A stretch of DNA of 64,000 bases from the NCBI RefSeq assembly GCF_900100365.1, contig NZ_FNKU01000001.1, positions 186,001 through 250,000 on the forward strand, given 5' to 3'. The position numbers and the translations under genes are program-made. Shown one piece after another: positions 19,464 through 29,713 of this stretch (positions are counted from its first letter, which is position 1; every line of letters begins with the position of its first letter). This stretch comes from Pseudomonas cannabina. Its GTDB lineage: Bacteria; Pseudomonadota; Gammaproteobacteria; Pseudomonadales; Pseudomonadaceae. Below the pieces are notes generated by a model. It ran no database searches and was not told the DNA's origin. It was given only the letters and a program-made list of their open reading frames with translations.

Positions 19464-19949
19464 GTGCTCACTCATCTCGATTCCCAGGGTCGCGCCAATA
19501 TGGTCGACGTCACCGATAAAGCCGTGACGTCCCGTGAGGCTGTGGCTGAGGCGTTGGTGCGCATGTTGCCCGCCACGCTGCAAATGATCGTCAGCGGTGG
19601 TCATCCCAAAGGCGATGTATTTGCAGTGGCGCGTATTGCCGGCATTCAGGCTGCCAAGAAAACCAGCGATCTGATCCCGCTGTGCCATCCGCTCATGCTG
19701 ACCAGCATCAAAGTCCACCTCGCCGCCGAAGGCGAGGACGCGGTGCGCATTACCGCGAGCTGCAAGCTGGCCGGGCAGACCGGTGTGGAGATGGAAGCGC
19801 TGACCGCCGCCAGTATCGCGGCACTGACCATTTATGACATGTGCAAGGCGGTGGATCGCGGCATGGTCATCGAGTCGGTTCGTCTGCTGGAAAAACTGGG
19901 CGGCAAGAGCGGCCATTTCATCGCCGACCCGGTGCAGGCAACGCCATGA
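19464..19949 (+). CDS. moaC: Cyclic pyranopterin monophosphate synthase MoaC
   Basis: MoaC forms cyclic pyranopterin monophosphate, the first stable intermediate of molybdenum cofactor synthesis, together with MoaA. The 161-residue protein shows the family motifs [18 protein letters not shown] and the C-terminal MCKAVDRGM with the catalytic aspartate and lysine region. The start is GTG with AAGGAG seven bases upstream; an in-frame GTG at 19440 would place the ribosome site inside the gene. Its end overlaps moaD by four bases, indicating coupled translation. moaA is not in the window. Confidence 0.95.
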   Translation: MLTHLDSQGRANMVDVTDKAVTSREAVAEALVRMLPATLQMIVSGGHPKGDVFAVARIAGIQAAKKTSDLIPLCHPLMLTSIKVHLAAEGEDAVRITASCKLAGQTGVEMEALTAASIAALTIYDMCKAVDRGMVIESVRLLEKLGGKSGHFIADPVQATP

Positions 19950-20191
19950 AGATCCAGGTGCAGTACTTTGCCCGTTATCGCGAAACGTTGGGGCTGGACA
20001 GCGAGTCTGTCGAAGGTGAATTTGCCACGCTGGATGCGCTGCGTGAAACGCTGGTGCAGCGCGGCGAGGGCTGGCAGGTCCTGGCTGAGCAAAACCTGAT
20101 GTGCGCGCGCAATCAGGAGCTGTGCAAGCTGACCGAGCCGCTGTCTGACGGCGATGAGGTCGCGTTCTTTCCGCCCGTGACCGGAGGCTGA
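19946..20191 (+). CDS. moaD: Molybdopterin synthase sulfur carrier subunit MoaD
   Basis: An 81-residue ubiquitin-like beta-grasp protein ending in the required Gly-Gly (VTGG), which becomes a thiocarboxylate that donates sulfur to the pterin. Its ATG overlaps the moaC stop (ATGA), and its stop is two bases before moaE, so the two synthase subunits are made in step. The conserved segment [15 protein letters not shown] confirms the family. Confidence 0.95.
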   Translation: MKIQVQYFARYRETLGLDSESVEGEFATLDALRETLVQRGEGWQVLAEQNLMCARNQELCKLTEPLSDGDEVAFFPPVTGG

Positions 20192-20193
20192 TC

Positions 20194-20640
20194 ATGGCTA
20201 TTCGCGTGCAGGCGGCAGCCTTCGATCCCGGCACTGAAGTCAACGCGCTGCATGCTGCCAATCTGGGCATCGGCGCAGTGGTCAGTTTTGTCGGCTACGT
20301 GCGTGACTTCAACGAAGGTCGCGAGGTGTCCGGCATGTTTCTCGAGCATTATCCGGGTATGACCGAAAAGGCCCTGGCAAAGATCGTCGAAGAGGCCGGG
20401 CAGCGCTGGCCATTGCTGAAGGTCGACGTCATTCATCGGACAGGCGCGCTGGAACCGGGTGAGCCTATCGTGTTTGTCGGCGTTGCCAGCGCGCACCGGC
20501 AGGCCGCATTCGAAGCGTGTGACTTTGTCATGGACTACCTCAAGACCCGCGCGCCGTTCTGGAAGAAAGAAAACACCTCGCAAGGCCCGCAATGGGTTGA
20601 GGGGCGCGCCAGCGATCAGAGAGCAGCGGAGCGCTGGTAG
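20194..20640 (+). CDS. moaE: Molybdopterin synthase catalytic subunit MoaE
   Basis: This 148-residue protein is the catalytic subunit that joins MoaD to form molybdopterin synthase and inserts two sulfurs into cyclic pyranopterin monophosphate. Family hallmarks include GAVVSFVGYVRDFNEG, the HRTGALEPGE loop, and the C-terminal KTRAPFWKKE motif carrying the active-site lysines. It is the last gene of the moaCDE unit. The 215 bases that follow contain no clear terminator but include the start region for the lipoprotein trio. Confidence 0.96.
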   Translation: MAIRVQAAAFDPGTEVNALHAANLGIGAVVSFVGYVRDFNEGREVSGMFLEHYPGMTEKALAKIVEEAGQRWPLLKVDVIHRTGALEPGEPIVFVGVASAHRQAAFEACDFVMDYLKTRAPFWKKENTSQGPQWVEGRASDQRAAERW

Positions 20641-20855
20641 TTGAACCCTGCCAGTCGCCTGAACGTGTGACCTTGCGTTCATCTGCTCTTCTAATTGTAT
20701 CTAATTAGTACAGTCGAATGGCTTCCGGCTATTATGCCGGCCACCGAAAGGCGTCTGGCGCTGGCTTTGGCCCACTCTATTCAATAATTGTCCGAACGTG
20801 ATTGCCCTTGCGGCTGTCACGTTGCGGGCAGGTTTTTTATCGCTCGGAGCAGAAT

Positions 20856-21539
20856 GTGAAAAAACTTCAGCAGTTTTTGGTTTCAGGGATGACGACAGCG
20901 GCGTTAGTGCTGGTGGCTGGTTGTGCAACGGAAAGCTCGCGGGCGCTGCCTGTGACAAAGGTTGAAAGTGCCGGTGTTGCCTATGCCGGCAAGCGTTACC
21001 CGGTTGCCGTGGGTAAATTCGATAACCGCTCCAGTTACATGCGCGGGATCTTTTCCGACGGTGTCGATCGGCTCGGCGGTCAGGCCAAGACCATCCTGAT
21101 CACTCACATGCAACAGACCAACCGGTTCAATGTGCTGGATCGCGACAACATGGAGGAGATCAAACAAGAAGCCACGATCAAATCCACCGCTCAGCGTCTG
21201 AAAGGCGCGGACTATGTAGTCACTGGCGATGTGACAGAGTTTGGTCGCAAGGAAGTCGGCGATCAACAACTGTTCGGTCTGCTGGGCCGCGGCAAATCGC
21301 AGATTGCTTACGCGAAAGTCGCACTGAACATCGTCAATATCAGCACTTCGGAAGTGGTGTATTCGACGCAGGGTGCGGGCGAGTACGAGCTGTCCAACCG
21401 TGAAGTCATCGGCTTTGGCGGCACTGCCAGCTACGACTCGACACTTAACGGCAAGGTACTCGACCTGGCCATGCGCGAAGCCGTCAACAACATGGTGCGT
21501 GCGCTCGACAGCGGTGCCTGGAAACCGACGGCCAACTGA
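20856..21539 (+). CDS. CsgG-family lipoprotein
   Basis: A 227-residue lipoprotein (lipobox VAGC, cysteine near residue 24) with a CsgG/PF03783-type fold: the AVGKFDNRS strand, a FNVLDRDNMEEIKQEA segment and GADYVVTGDVTEF. CsgG itself is the curli secretion pore of E. coli, but no curli genes are nearby. The start is GTG with GGAG seven bases upstream; a reading from 20802 would add an unlikely leader. It forms an operon with two further lipoproteins, an arrangement also known from Neisseria and other Proteobacteria whose function is not established. Confidence 0.82.
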   Translation: MKKLQQFLVSGMTTAALVLVAGCATESSRALPVTKVESAGVAYAGKRYPVAVGKFDNRSSYMRGIFSDGVDRLGGQAKTILITHMQQTNRFNVLDRDNMEEIKQEATIKSTAQRLKGADYVVTGDVTEFGRKEVGDQQLFGLLGRGKSQIAYAKVALNIVNISTSEVVYSTQGAGEYELSNREVIGFGGTASYDSTLNGKVLDLAMREAVNNMVRALDSGAWKPTAN

Positions 21540-21557
21540 TCTTTCAAAAGGGAATTT

Positions 21558-21944
21558 GTGGTGTTCATGAACAGCAGTAATGTTTCATTGCGCAGTGTCG
21601 TCCTGTTTTTAGTCGCGGGCGCCTTCGTGACAGGTTGTGCCGAACAACCGAAAACCTTGTACCAGTGGGGCAGTTACCAGCCTGAGGTGTACGAGTATTT
21701 CAAAGGCGAGGGCGAGTCCAAGGAGGCGCAGGTCGCAAAGCTCGAAGAAGACCTGCAGAAGATCCGTGCCGCCAACGCAACGCCACCGCCGGGCTATCAC
21801 GCCCAGTTGGGCATGTTGTATGGCAGCCTCGGCAAGGATGACCAGATGGTGCAAGAGTTGCGCACGGAAAAGACACTGTTTCCCGAGTCAGCCACGTACA
21901 TGGACTTCCTGCTCAAAAACGCTCACGCAGGAGTCGCCAAATGA
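21558..21944 (+). CDS. DUF4810 domain lipoprotein
   Basis: A 128-residue lipoprotein with an N-terminal hydrophobic segment and lipobox VTGC (cysteine near residue 27). The mature part begins with the typical LYQWGSYQ motif and continues as TPR-like helices. I place it in the DUF4810 family from this motif and from its position between a CsgG-like and a DUF799 protein. Start candidates are GTG at 21558 and ATG at 21567; an AAAAGGGAA site precedes both. Its stop overlaps the next gene by four bases. The likely role is a component of an outer-membrane lipoprotein complex. Confidence 0.75.
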   Translation: MVFMNSSNVSLRSVVLFLVAGAFVTGCAEQPKTLYQWGSYQPEVYEYFKGEGESKEAQVAKLEEDLQKIRAANATPPPGYHAQLGMLYGSLGKDDQMVQELRTEKTLFPESATYMDFLLKNAHAGVAK

Positions 21945-22600
21945 ACCTGGGTCATCTGAAAATCGCGGTCAGCCTGTTCGCCGTTGCCCTGCTGTCGGGT
22001 TGCGTGACACCGCCGACGGTGGACTACTCGGCCTTCAAGGAAAGCAAACCGCGTTCGATTCTGGTGCTGCCGCCGGTCAACGAGTCGCCTGACGTCAAGG
22101 CGACGTACAGCACCTTTTCGCAGGTCACCTATCCGCTGGCCGAGTCGGGCTACTACGTGCTGCCGGTGGCGCTGGTCGACGAGACCTTTCGCAATAACGG
22201 CCTGACCAACGCCAACGACATTCAGGCCACATCGCCCGCCAAGCTGCGCGAGATCTTTGGCGCCGATGCCGCGATGTACATCACGGTCAAGCAATACGGC
22301 ACCAGTTACGTAGTCATCAGCAGCCAGATCGTCGTGACGGTCACGGCAAAGCTGGTTGATCTGCGTACCGGTACTGCGTTGTGGACCGGTACAGCGTCGG
22401 CTTCCAGTGAAGAGGGCGGCAACAACAGCGGTGGTGGTATGGTGGGCATGCTGATTACAGCGGCGGTCAAACAGATCATTAACAGTTCGACCGATGCCGG
22501 TCATCCCATTGCCGGGATCGCCAGCAACCGTCTGCTCTCTGCAGGGCGGCCTGCCGGCATGCTGTATGGTCCGCGTTCGCCGAAGTACGGCACTGACTGA
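21941..22600 (+). CDS. DUF799 (GNA1162-type) lipoprotein
   Basis: A 219-residue lipoprotein with lipobox LSGC (cysteine near residue 21) and the DUF799 landmarks SILVLPPVNESPDVKA and GYYVLPVALVDETFRNNG. The Neisseria homologue GNA1162 is a surface-associated lipoprotein with a TolB-like fold. It ends the three-gene unit, and a strong terminator follows after 30 bases. The ATGA overlap with the DUF4810 gene points to coupled translation. No substrate or partner beyond the trio can be assigned. Confidence 0.8.
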   Translation: MNLGHLKIAVSLFAVALLSGCVTPPTVDYSAFKESKPRSILVLPPVNESPDVKATYSTFSQVTYPLAESGYYVLPVALVDETFRNNGLTNANDIQATSPAKLREIFGADAAMYITVKQYGTSYVVISSQIVVTVTAKLVDLRTGTALWTGTASASSEEGGNNSGGGMVGMLITAAVKQIINSSTDAGHPIAGIASNRLLSAGRPAGMLYGPRSPKYGTD

Positions 22601-22630
22601 CCGTCACGCTGCTGACGTCTGACAGGCACA

Positions 22631-22664
22631 AAAAAAGCGCAGCCCGCAAAGGCTGCGCTTTTTT
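22631..22664. terminator. Bidirectional intrinsic terminator between the lipoprotein operon and rhlB
   Basis: A 14-base arm AAAAAAGCGCAGCC pairs perfectly with GGCTGCGCTTTTTT across a 6-base loop. It has T runs in both directions, so it can stop both the rightward lipoprotein transcript and the leftward rhlB transcript. Confidence 0.9.
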
Positions 22665-22678
22665 GTTAAGCGAAGCGG

Positions 22679-24139
22679 TCAGCTGGTTTGCCGCACCACG
22701 GGCCTCAGCAAATGAGTCGGTGGTGTCTCGCAACTGATCTTGCGGCCCAGCTTCTCTTCGATGGCAGGCAACTGGTACGAGTCGTCTTCACCGGCAAAGC
22801 TGATCGAGACGCCGTCAGCCCCGGCACGGCCGGTACGCCCGATGCGGTGCACGTAATCGTCCGGCACTTCCGGCAAGGTAAAGTTGATCACGTGGCTGAT
22901 GCCGTCGATGTGAATCCCGCGACCGGCCACGTCGGTGGCGACCAGCACGCGAATCTTGCCTTCGCGAAAGCCTTCCAGCGTCTTGATGCGCTTATGCTGA
23001 GGCACATCGCCTGACAACTGCGCCGCATTGACGCCGTCGCGCACCAGACGCTCTTCGATACGGCGGACTTCGTCTTTGCGGTTGGCGAAGACCATGACCC
23101 GTTCCCAGCCGTTGTCGGTGACCAGGTTGTAGAGCAACTTGTACTTGTCCGCACCGGCCACGGCATAGATATGCTGTTCGACGTTGTCGCTGGCCACGTT
23201 CAGTGACTCGATTTCGACGATGGAAGGGTCGGTGGTCCACTGTTTGGCGAGGTTCATCACGTCTTCGGTGAAGGTCGCGGAGAACAGCAGGGTCTGGCGT
23301 TCGCCCTTGTGCGGGGTCTGGCGAATGATCTGACGCACTTGCGGGATGAAGCCCATGTCAAGCATGCGGTCGGCTTCGTCGAGCACCATCACTTCGACCA
23401 TGTCCAGATGCACTTCGCCGCGCTGATTGAAGTCCAGCAGGCGGCCTGGCGTGGCGACCAGAATGTCACAGTGACGCGCTTCAAGCTGCTTGAGCTGCTT
23501 GTCGAAGTCCATGCCGCCGACGAACGTCATGACGTTCAGGTCGGTGTACTTGGTCAGGTCGGCGGCGTCCTTGGCAATCTGCACCACCAGCTCACGGGTG
23601 GGCGCGATGATCAATGCGCGCGGTTCACCCATGTAGCGCTCGGCCGGTGGCGGTGTCTGGGTCAACTGCTCGATGATCGAGATCAGGAACGCCGCCGTCT
23701 TGCCGGTGCCGGTCTGGGCGCGGCCGATTGCATCCTTGCCCTTGAGGGTGAAACCCAGCACACCCGCCTGAATGGGCGTGCAATACGGGAAACCCAGGTC
23801 CTGAATGGCATGCATCAGTTCGGGCGCCAGGTTGAAATCGTGAAAGCGGGTCTTGCCTTCCTGCGGCTCGACGACGAAATCTTCGAGTTTCCATTCCGGC
23901 GCAGGCGGCTTGGCCACACGTTCCCGGCGCGGGCGTTCGGCCCTTGGCTTGTCGGTACGCGGCGTGCGTGTCCTGGCGGGCTCGTTGACGGTGTCCAGAG
24001 CCTGAGCCTGGACAGCGTGATCCTGTGAGTCGCCTTCGACAGGCGCGGGGGAGGCAGGGAGGGGGGCTGTCGGTATAGGCGCGCGTTGTTCAGCCTCGCT
24101 CTTACCGAACATCTTTTTTAGTGCTTTGAGCACGGTCAT
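22679..24139 (-). CDS. rhlB: DEAD-box ATP-dependent RNA helicase RhlB
   Basis: A 486-residue DEAD-box helicase, the RNA degradosome partner type. A basic, low-complexity N-terminal tail (about 1-95, rich in R, K, P and A) precedes the core. Core motifs are [20 protein letters not shown] and HRIGRTGR in order. The extended tail is typical of pseudomonad RhlB and likely binds RNA or RNase E. Downstream it converges on the lipoprotein operon through a shared terminator; upstream lies an esterase gene on the same strand 115 bases away. Confidence 0.9.
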   Translation of the reverse strand: MTVLKALKKMFGKSEAEQRAPIPTAPLPASPAPVEGDSQDHAVQAQALDTVNEPARTRTPRTDKPRAERPRRERVAKPPAPEWKLEDFVVEPQEGKTRFHDFNLAPELMHAIQDLGFPYCTPIQAGVLGFTLKGKDAIGRAQTGTGKTAAFLISIIEQLTQTPPPAERYMGEPRALIIAPTRELVVQIAKDAADLTKYTDLNVMTFVGGMDFDKQLKQLEARHCDILVATPGRLLDFNQRGEVHLDMVEVMVLDEADRMLDMGFIPQVRQIIRQTPHKGERQTLLFSATFTEDVMNLAKQWTTDPSIVEIESLNVASDNVEQHIYAVAGADKYKLLYNLVTDNGWERVMVFANRKDEVRRIEERLVRDGVNAAQLSGDVPQHKRIKTLEGFREGKIRVLVATDVAGRGIHIDGISHVINFTLPEVPDDYVHRIGRTGRAGADGVSISFAGEDDSYQLPAIEEKLGRKISCETPPTHLLRPVVRQTS

Positions 24140-24254
24140 CTCGTCAATTGGTTAAGGAATGTACGCCGGGCAGTGTAAAGCAAGAACCGTGCTCGGCGTA
24201 GTGCCATCCATGGCCAGCTACAGAAGAGGTCTGTTTCAGGGCTTTGCGGCGCTG

Positions 24255-25397
<1,143 letters not shown>

Positions 25398-26426
25398 ATG
25401 AAGATGTTGAAATCCACCCTTGCTGTTGTCACGGCGCTAGCCGCATTCGGTGTGACCGGGGCTGCCAACGCAGGCGCTACCCTTGATGCTATCCAGAAGA
25501 AAGGCTTTGTACAGTGCGGCGTCAGTGATGGCCTGCCAGGCTTTTCCGTTCCGGACTCTACCGGCAAGATCACCGGTATCGACGCTGACGTCTGCCGCGC
25601 CGTAGCGGCCGCTGTATTTGGCGACGCCACCAAGGTCAAGTTCAGCCAGTTGAACGCCAAAGAGCGCTTTACTGCGCTGCAGTCCGGCGAGATCGACATC
25701 CTTTCGCGTAACACCACCTGGACCAGCTCCCGCGATGCGGGCATGGGCCTGGTCTTCACTGGCGTGACGTACTACGACGGTATCGGCTTCCTGGTGAACA
25801 ACAAACTGGGCGTCAAAAGCGCCAAGGAACTGGACGGTGCGACCATCTGCATCCAGGCCGGTACCACCACCGAGCTGAACGTCTCCGACTACTTCCGTTC
25901 GAACGGCCTGAAATACACGCCGATCACGTTCGACACCTCCGATGAAAGCGCCAAGTCGCTGGAAGGCGGCCGTTGCGACGTACTGACTTCCGACCAGTCG
26001 CAGCTTTACGCACAGCGCAGCAAGCTGGCCAAGCCGGACGATTACATCGTTCTGCCGGAAGTGATTTCCAAGGAACCGCTGGGCCCTGTCGTGCGTAAAG
26101 GCGACGAAGAGTGGTTCTCGATCGTGCGCTGGACCCTGTTCGCCATGCTCAACGCCGAGGAAGCCAAAATCACTTCCAAGAACGTTGAAGCAGAAGCCAA
26201 GGCGACCAAGAACCCTGACGTTGCCCGTATGCTGGGTGCCGACGGTACTTACGGCAAGGACCTGAAGTTGCCTAAAGACTGGGTCGTCCAGATCGTCAAG
26301 CAAGTCGGTAACTACGGCGAAGTGTTCGAACGCAACCTGGGCGAAGGCACTCCGCTGAAAATCAAGCGTGGCCAGAACGCACTGTGGAATGCCGGCGGCA
26401 TTCAGTACGCTCCACCTATTCGTTGA
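25398..26426 (+). CDS. aapJ: General L-amino acid ABC transporter, periplasmic binding protein AapJ
   Basis: A 342-residue periplasmic solute-binding protein with a signal peptide cleaved near residue 23 (GAANA). The family-3 binding-protein signature GKITGIDADVCRAVAAAVFGD is present. It is the first gene of aapJQMP, a broad-specificity L-amino acid uptake system described in Rhizobium and conserved in Pseudomonas. The start is preceded by AAAATGGAG. The gap of 70 bases to aapQ, wider than the later gaps, may allow higher expression of the binding protein. Confidence 0.95.
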   Translation: MKMLKSTLAVVTALAAFGVTGAANAGATLDAIQKKGFVQCGVSDGLPGFSVPDSTGKITGIDADVCRAVAAAVFGDATKVKFSQLNAKERFTALQSGEIDILSRNTTWTSSRDAGMGLVFTGVTYYDGIGFLVNNKLGVKSAKELDGATICIQAGTTTELNVSDYFRSNGLKYTPITFDTSDESAKSLEGGRCDVLTSDQSQLYAQRSKLAKPDDYIVLPEVISKEPLGPVVRKGDEEWFSIVRWTLFAMLNAEEAKITSKNVEAEAKATKNPDVARMLGADGTYGKDLKLPKDWVVQIVKQVGNYGEVFERNLGEGTPLKIKRGQNALWNAGGIQYAPPIR

Positions 26427-26496
26427 TTGACCCGGCGCCCGGCAGACTTTGCAGTCTGTCGGGCGTTGTTCTGTTGGATTTTTCCTGGGGCCTTTC

Positions 26497-27678
26497 ATGG
26501 AAAAGCAAATCGTCGCACCCAAGCAAAAGCTCACGCTGAGCGATCCGAAAGTGCGCGCGTGGTTATTTCAGATCATCACTGTCGTGGCGGTGATCTCGTT
26601 GGGCTGGTTCATTTTCGACAACACCCAGACCAACCTGCAACACCGTGGTATCACCTCGGGTTTCGGTTTTCTCGAGAACAGTGCCGGTTTCGGTATTGCT
26701 CAGCACCTGATCGACTACACCGAATCGGACACCTATGCCCGTGTGTTCGTCATCGGCTTGCTGAACACCCTGCTGGTGTCGGTTATCGGTATTGTCCTGG
26801 CGACCTTGCTGGGCTTTGTCATTGGTGTCGCTCGCCTGTCTCCGAACTGGATGATTAGCAAGCTGGCCACCGTTTATGTCGAGGTCTTCCGCAACATTCC
26901 GCCACTGCTGCAAATCCTGTTCTGGTACACCGCCGTATTCCTCACGCTGCCCGGTCCGCGTCAGGCTCATGGCTATCTGGACATGTTCTTCGTCAGCAGC
27001 CGCGGACTCAACATGCCCCGCGCCCTGCCTGCCGAAGGTGCCTGGGCGTTCCTGATCAGCATCGTTGTCGCGGTGATCGCGATCGTGATGATGGTGCGCT
27101 GGGCCAACAAGCGTTTCGAAGCCACCGGCCAGCCGTTCCACAAGTTCTGGGTCGGCCTGGCGTTGTTGCTGGGGATTCCCGGCCTGAGCATGCTGATTTT
27201 CGGCAGCCCGGTGCACTGGGAGCTGCCGCAGCTCAAGGGCTTCAACTTCACCGGCGGCTGGGTGCTGATTCCCGAGTTGATCTCCCTGACCCTGGCACTG
27301 ACGATCTACACCGCAGCCTTCATTGCTGAAATCGTGCGCTCCGGCATCAAGTCGGTCAGCCATGGTCAGACCGAAGCCGCCCGTTCGCTGGGGCTGCGTC
27401 CCGGGCCGACGCTGCGCAAGGTCATCATTCCGCAGGCGCTGCGAGTGATCATCCCGCCGTTGACCAGTCAGTTCCTGAACCTGGCGAAAAACTCGTCGCT
27501 GGCAGCAGCCATCGGTTATCCGGAAATGGTTTCCCTGTTTGCCGGTACGGTGCTCAACCAGACCGGACAGGCCATTGAAGTCATTGCCATCACCATGAGC
27601 GTGTACCTGGCGATCAGTATCAGCATTTCCATGCTGATGAACTGGTACAACAAGCGCATTGCGCTGATCGAGCGGTGA
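26497..27678 (+). CDS. aapQ: General L-amino acid ABC transporter permease AapQ
   Basis: A 393-residue inner-membrane permease of the HisMQ family, longer than usual because of an insertion between the first and later transmembrane segments, as in other AapQ proteins. The ABC-contact loop EAARSLGLRPGPTLRKVIIPQA is visible near residues 290-310. The start is the ATG at 26497; an in-frame ATG at 26449 would add 16 residues without a better ribosome site. It pairs with AapM to form the heterodimeric channel. Confidence 0.93.
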   Translation: MEKQIVAPKQKLTLSDPKVRAWLFQIITVVAVISLGWFIFDNTQTNLQHRGITSGFGFLENSAGFGIAQHLIDYTESDTYARVFVIGLLNTLLVSVIGIVLATLLGFVIGVARLSPNWMISKLATVYVEVFRNIPPLLQILFWYTAVFLTLPGPRQAHGYLDMFFVSSRGLNMPRALPAEGAWAFLISIVVAVIAIVMMVRWANKRFEATGQPFHKFWVGLALLLGIPGLSMLIFGSPVHWELPQLKGFNFTGGWVLIPELISLTLALTIYTAAFIAEIVRSGIKSVSHGQTEAARSLGLRPGPTLRKVIIPQALRVIIPPLTSQFLNLAKNSSLAAAIGYPEMVSLFAGTVLNQTGQAIEVIAITMSVYLAISISISMLMNWYNKRIALIER

Positions 27679-27688
27679 GGAAACGCGC

Positions 27689-28786
27689 ATGACAACCCAT
27701 ACTTTCAAACCTGATATGCCACCACCGGGCAAAGTGTTCGGCCCGGTCGCGTGGATGCGGCAGAACCTGTTCTCCAGCTGGATCAACACCCTGCTGACCC
27801 TGTTCTCGCTGTATCTGATCTACCTGATCGTTCCGCCTATTCTCAGCTGGGCCTTGCTGGATGCCAACTGGATCGGCACGACCAAGGAAGACTGCACCAA
27901 GGCGGGCGCCTGCTGGGTGTTCATCGAGCAGCGCTTCGGCCAGTTCATGTACGGCTACTTTCCCAATGAACTGCGCTGGAGGGTCGATCTGACCGCCATC
28001 CTGGCGATTGTCGGCGCTGCACCGCTGTTCATCTCGAAGTTTCCGCGCAAGGCTGTCTACGGCATCTGCTTCCTGGTGATCTACCCGATTGTCGCGTTCT
28101 ACCTGCTGCACGGCGGCGCGTTCGGGCTGACCAACGTACCGACCAGCCAGTGGGGCGGTCTGATGCTGACGCTGGTGATCGCCACCGTGGGTATCGTCGG
28201 TGCCTTGCCGTTGGGTATTCTGCTGGCGCTCGGTCGTCGTTCCAACATGCCCGCGGTGCGCGTGGTGTGTGTGACGTTCATCGAGTTCTGGCGCGGCGTG
28301 CCGTTGATCACTGTGCTGTTCATGTCTTCGGTCATGCTGCCGCTGTTCATGCCGGAAGGGATGAACTTTGACAAGCTGCTGCGGGCGCTGATCGGCGTCA
28401 TCCTGTTCCAGTCGGCGTACATTGCCGAAGTGGTGCGCGGTGGCATGCAGGCCATCCCCAAAGGTCAGTACGAAGCGGCCTCGGCGATGGGCCTGGGCTA
28501 CTGGCGCAGCATGGGTCTGGTGATTCTGCCGCAGGCGTTGAAGATGGTCATTCCGGGCATCGTCAACACCTTCATTGCCTTGTTCAAAGACACCAGTCTG
28601 GTGATCATTATCGGCCTGTTCGACCTGCTCAACAGCGTCAAGCAAGCCACCGCCGACCCGGCCTGGCTGGGTATGGCCACCGAAGGCTACGTCTTCGCGG
28701 CCCTGGTGTTCTGGATCTTCTGTTTCGGTATGTCCCGCTATTCCATGCATTTGGAACGTAAGCTGGACACAGGCCACAAGCGTTAG
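27689..28786 (+). CDS. aapM: General L-amino acid ABC transporter permease AapM
   Basis: A 365-residue partner permease with several membrane helices and the EAA loop [23 protein letters not shown] near residue 270. It follows aapQ by 10 bases with a GAGGAAA site. Together AapQ and AapM form the translocation path energised by AapP. An external loop around residues 55-80 contains two cysteines (DCTKAGACW), possibly a disulfide. aapP follows after 10 bases. Confidence 0.94.
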   Translation: MTTHTFKPDMPPPGKVFGPVAWMRQNLFSSWINTLLTLFSLYLIYLIVPPILSWALLDANWIGTTKEDCTKAGACWVFIEQRFGQFMYGYFPNELRWRVDLTAILAIVGAAPLFISKFPRKAVYGICFLVIYPIVAFYLLHGGAFGLTNVPTSQWGGLMLTLVIATVGIVGALPLGILLALGRRSNMPAVRVVCVTFIEFWRGVPLITVLFMSSVMLPLFMPEGMNFDKLLRALIGVILFQSAYIAEVVRGGMQAIPKGQYEAASAMGLGYWRSMGLVILPQALKMVIPGIVNTFIALFKDTSLVIIIGLFDLLNSVKQATADPAWLGMATEGYVFAALVFWIFCFGMSRYSMHLERKLDTGHKR

Positions 28787-28796
28787 GAGTTTTGTG

Positions 28797-29561
28797 ATGA
28801 GTGAAGCTATCAATAAGCCTCTGGGCGCTGAAGGCATGATCCGCATGGAGGGCGTCCATAAATGGTACGGCCAGTTCCATGTACTCAAGGACATCAACCT
28901 GAATGTGCGTCAGGGCGAGCGTATCGTGCTGTGCGGCCCGTCCGGTTCGGGCAAGTCGACCACCATCCGCTGCCTCAACCGTCTGGAAGAGCATCAGCAG
29001 GGCCGCATCATCGTGGATGGCACCGAACTGACTTCCGACCTGAAGCAGATCGAAACCATCCGCCGTGAAGTCGGCATGGTGTTTCAGCACTTCAACCTGT
29101 TCCCGCACCTGACCATCCTGCAAAACTGCACGCTGGCACCGATGTGGGTCCGCAAGATGCCGAAGAAGAAGGCTGAAGAAATCGCCATGCACTATCTGGA
29201 GCGCGTGCGTATTCCGGAGCAGGCCCACAAGTTTCCGGGTCAGCTTTCCGGTGGTCAGCAGCAGCGTGTGGCGATTGCCCGTGCCTTGTGCATGAAGCCG
29301 AAAATCATGCTGTTCGACGAACCGACTTCGGCGCTTGACCCGGAAATGGTCAAGGAAGTACTCGACACCATGGTCGGTCTGGCAGAAGAGGGCATGACCA
29401 TGCTCTGCGTGACCCACGAGATGGGCTTTGCCCGTACCGTGGCGAACCGGGTGATCTTCATGGACAAGGGCGAAATCGTCGAACAGGCTGCGCCAAACGA
29501 CTTCTTCGACAACCCGCAAAGCGACCGTACCAAGCTGTTCCTCAGCCAGATCATTCATTGA
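28797..29561 (+). CDS. aapP: General L-amino acid ABC transporter ATPase AapP
   Basis: A 254-residue ATP-binding subunit of the polar amino acid transporter type. Walker A (GPSGSGKST), the ABC signature (LSGGQQQR) and Walker B ([12 protein letters not shown]) are complete, as is the switch histidine in CVTHEMGFA. The ATG at 28797 lies seven bases after AGGAG; an adjacent GTG at 28794 is only four bases away, so the ATG is preferred. It is the last gene of the operon and an intrinsic terminator follows. Confidence 0.95.
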   Translation: MSEAINKPLGAEGMIRMEGVHKWYGQFHVLKDINLNVRQGERIVLCGPSGSGKSTTIRCLNRLEEHQQGRIIVDGTELTSDLKQIETIRREVGMVFQHFNLFPHLTILQNCTLAPMWVRKMPKKKAEEIAMHYLERVRIPEQAHKFPGQLSGGQQQRVAIARALCMKPKIMLFDEPTSALDPEMVKEVLDTMVGLAEEGMTMLCVTHEMGFARTVANRVIFMDKGEIVEQAAPNDFFDNPQSDRTKLFLSQIIH

Positions 29562-29583
29562 GTCGGTAGCTGTTGCACAGAAG

Positions 29584-29608
29584 ACCGGGCCCTGCGCCCG
29601 GTTTTTTT
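29584..29608 (+). terminator. Intrinsic terminator of the aap operon
   Basis: ACCGGGC pairs with GCCCGGT across the loop CCTGC, followed by seven T residues, 22 bases after the aapP stop. Confidence 0.88.
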
Positions 29609-29713
29609 ACGGCCGCTTTTTGCCGTCCTTCCTGTATGCAATTGCAGCTGAACCTTGTATTCAAGATGATTCTCCAACAGGATACCGTCCCCTGAAACGG
29701 GTCGACATACCTG

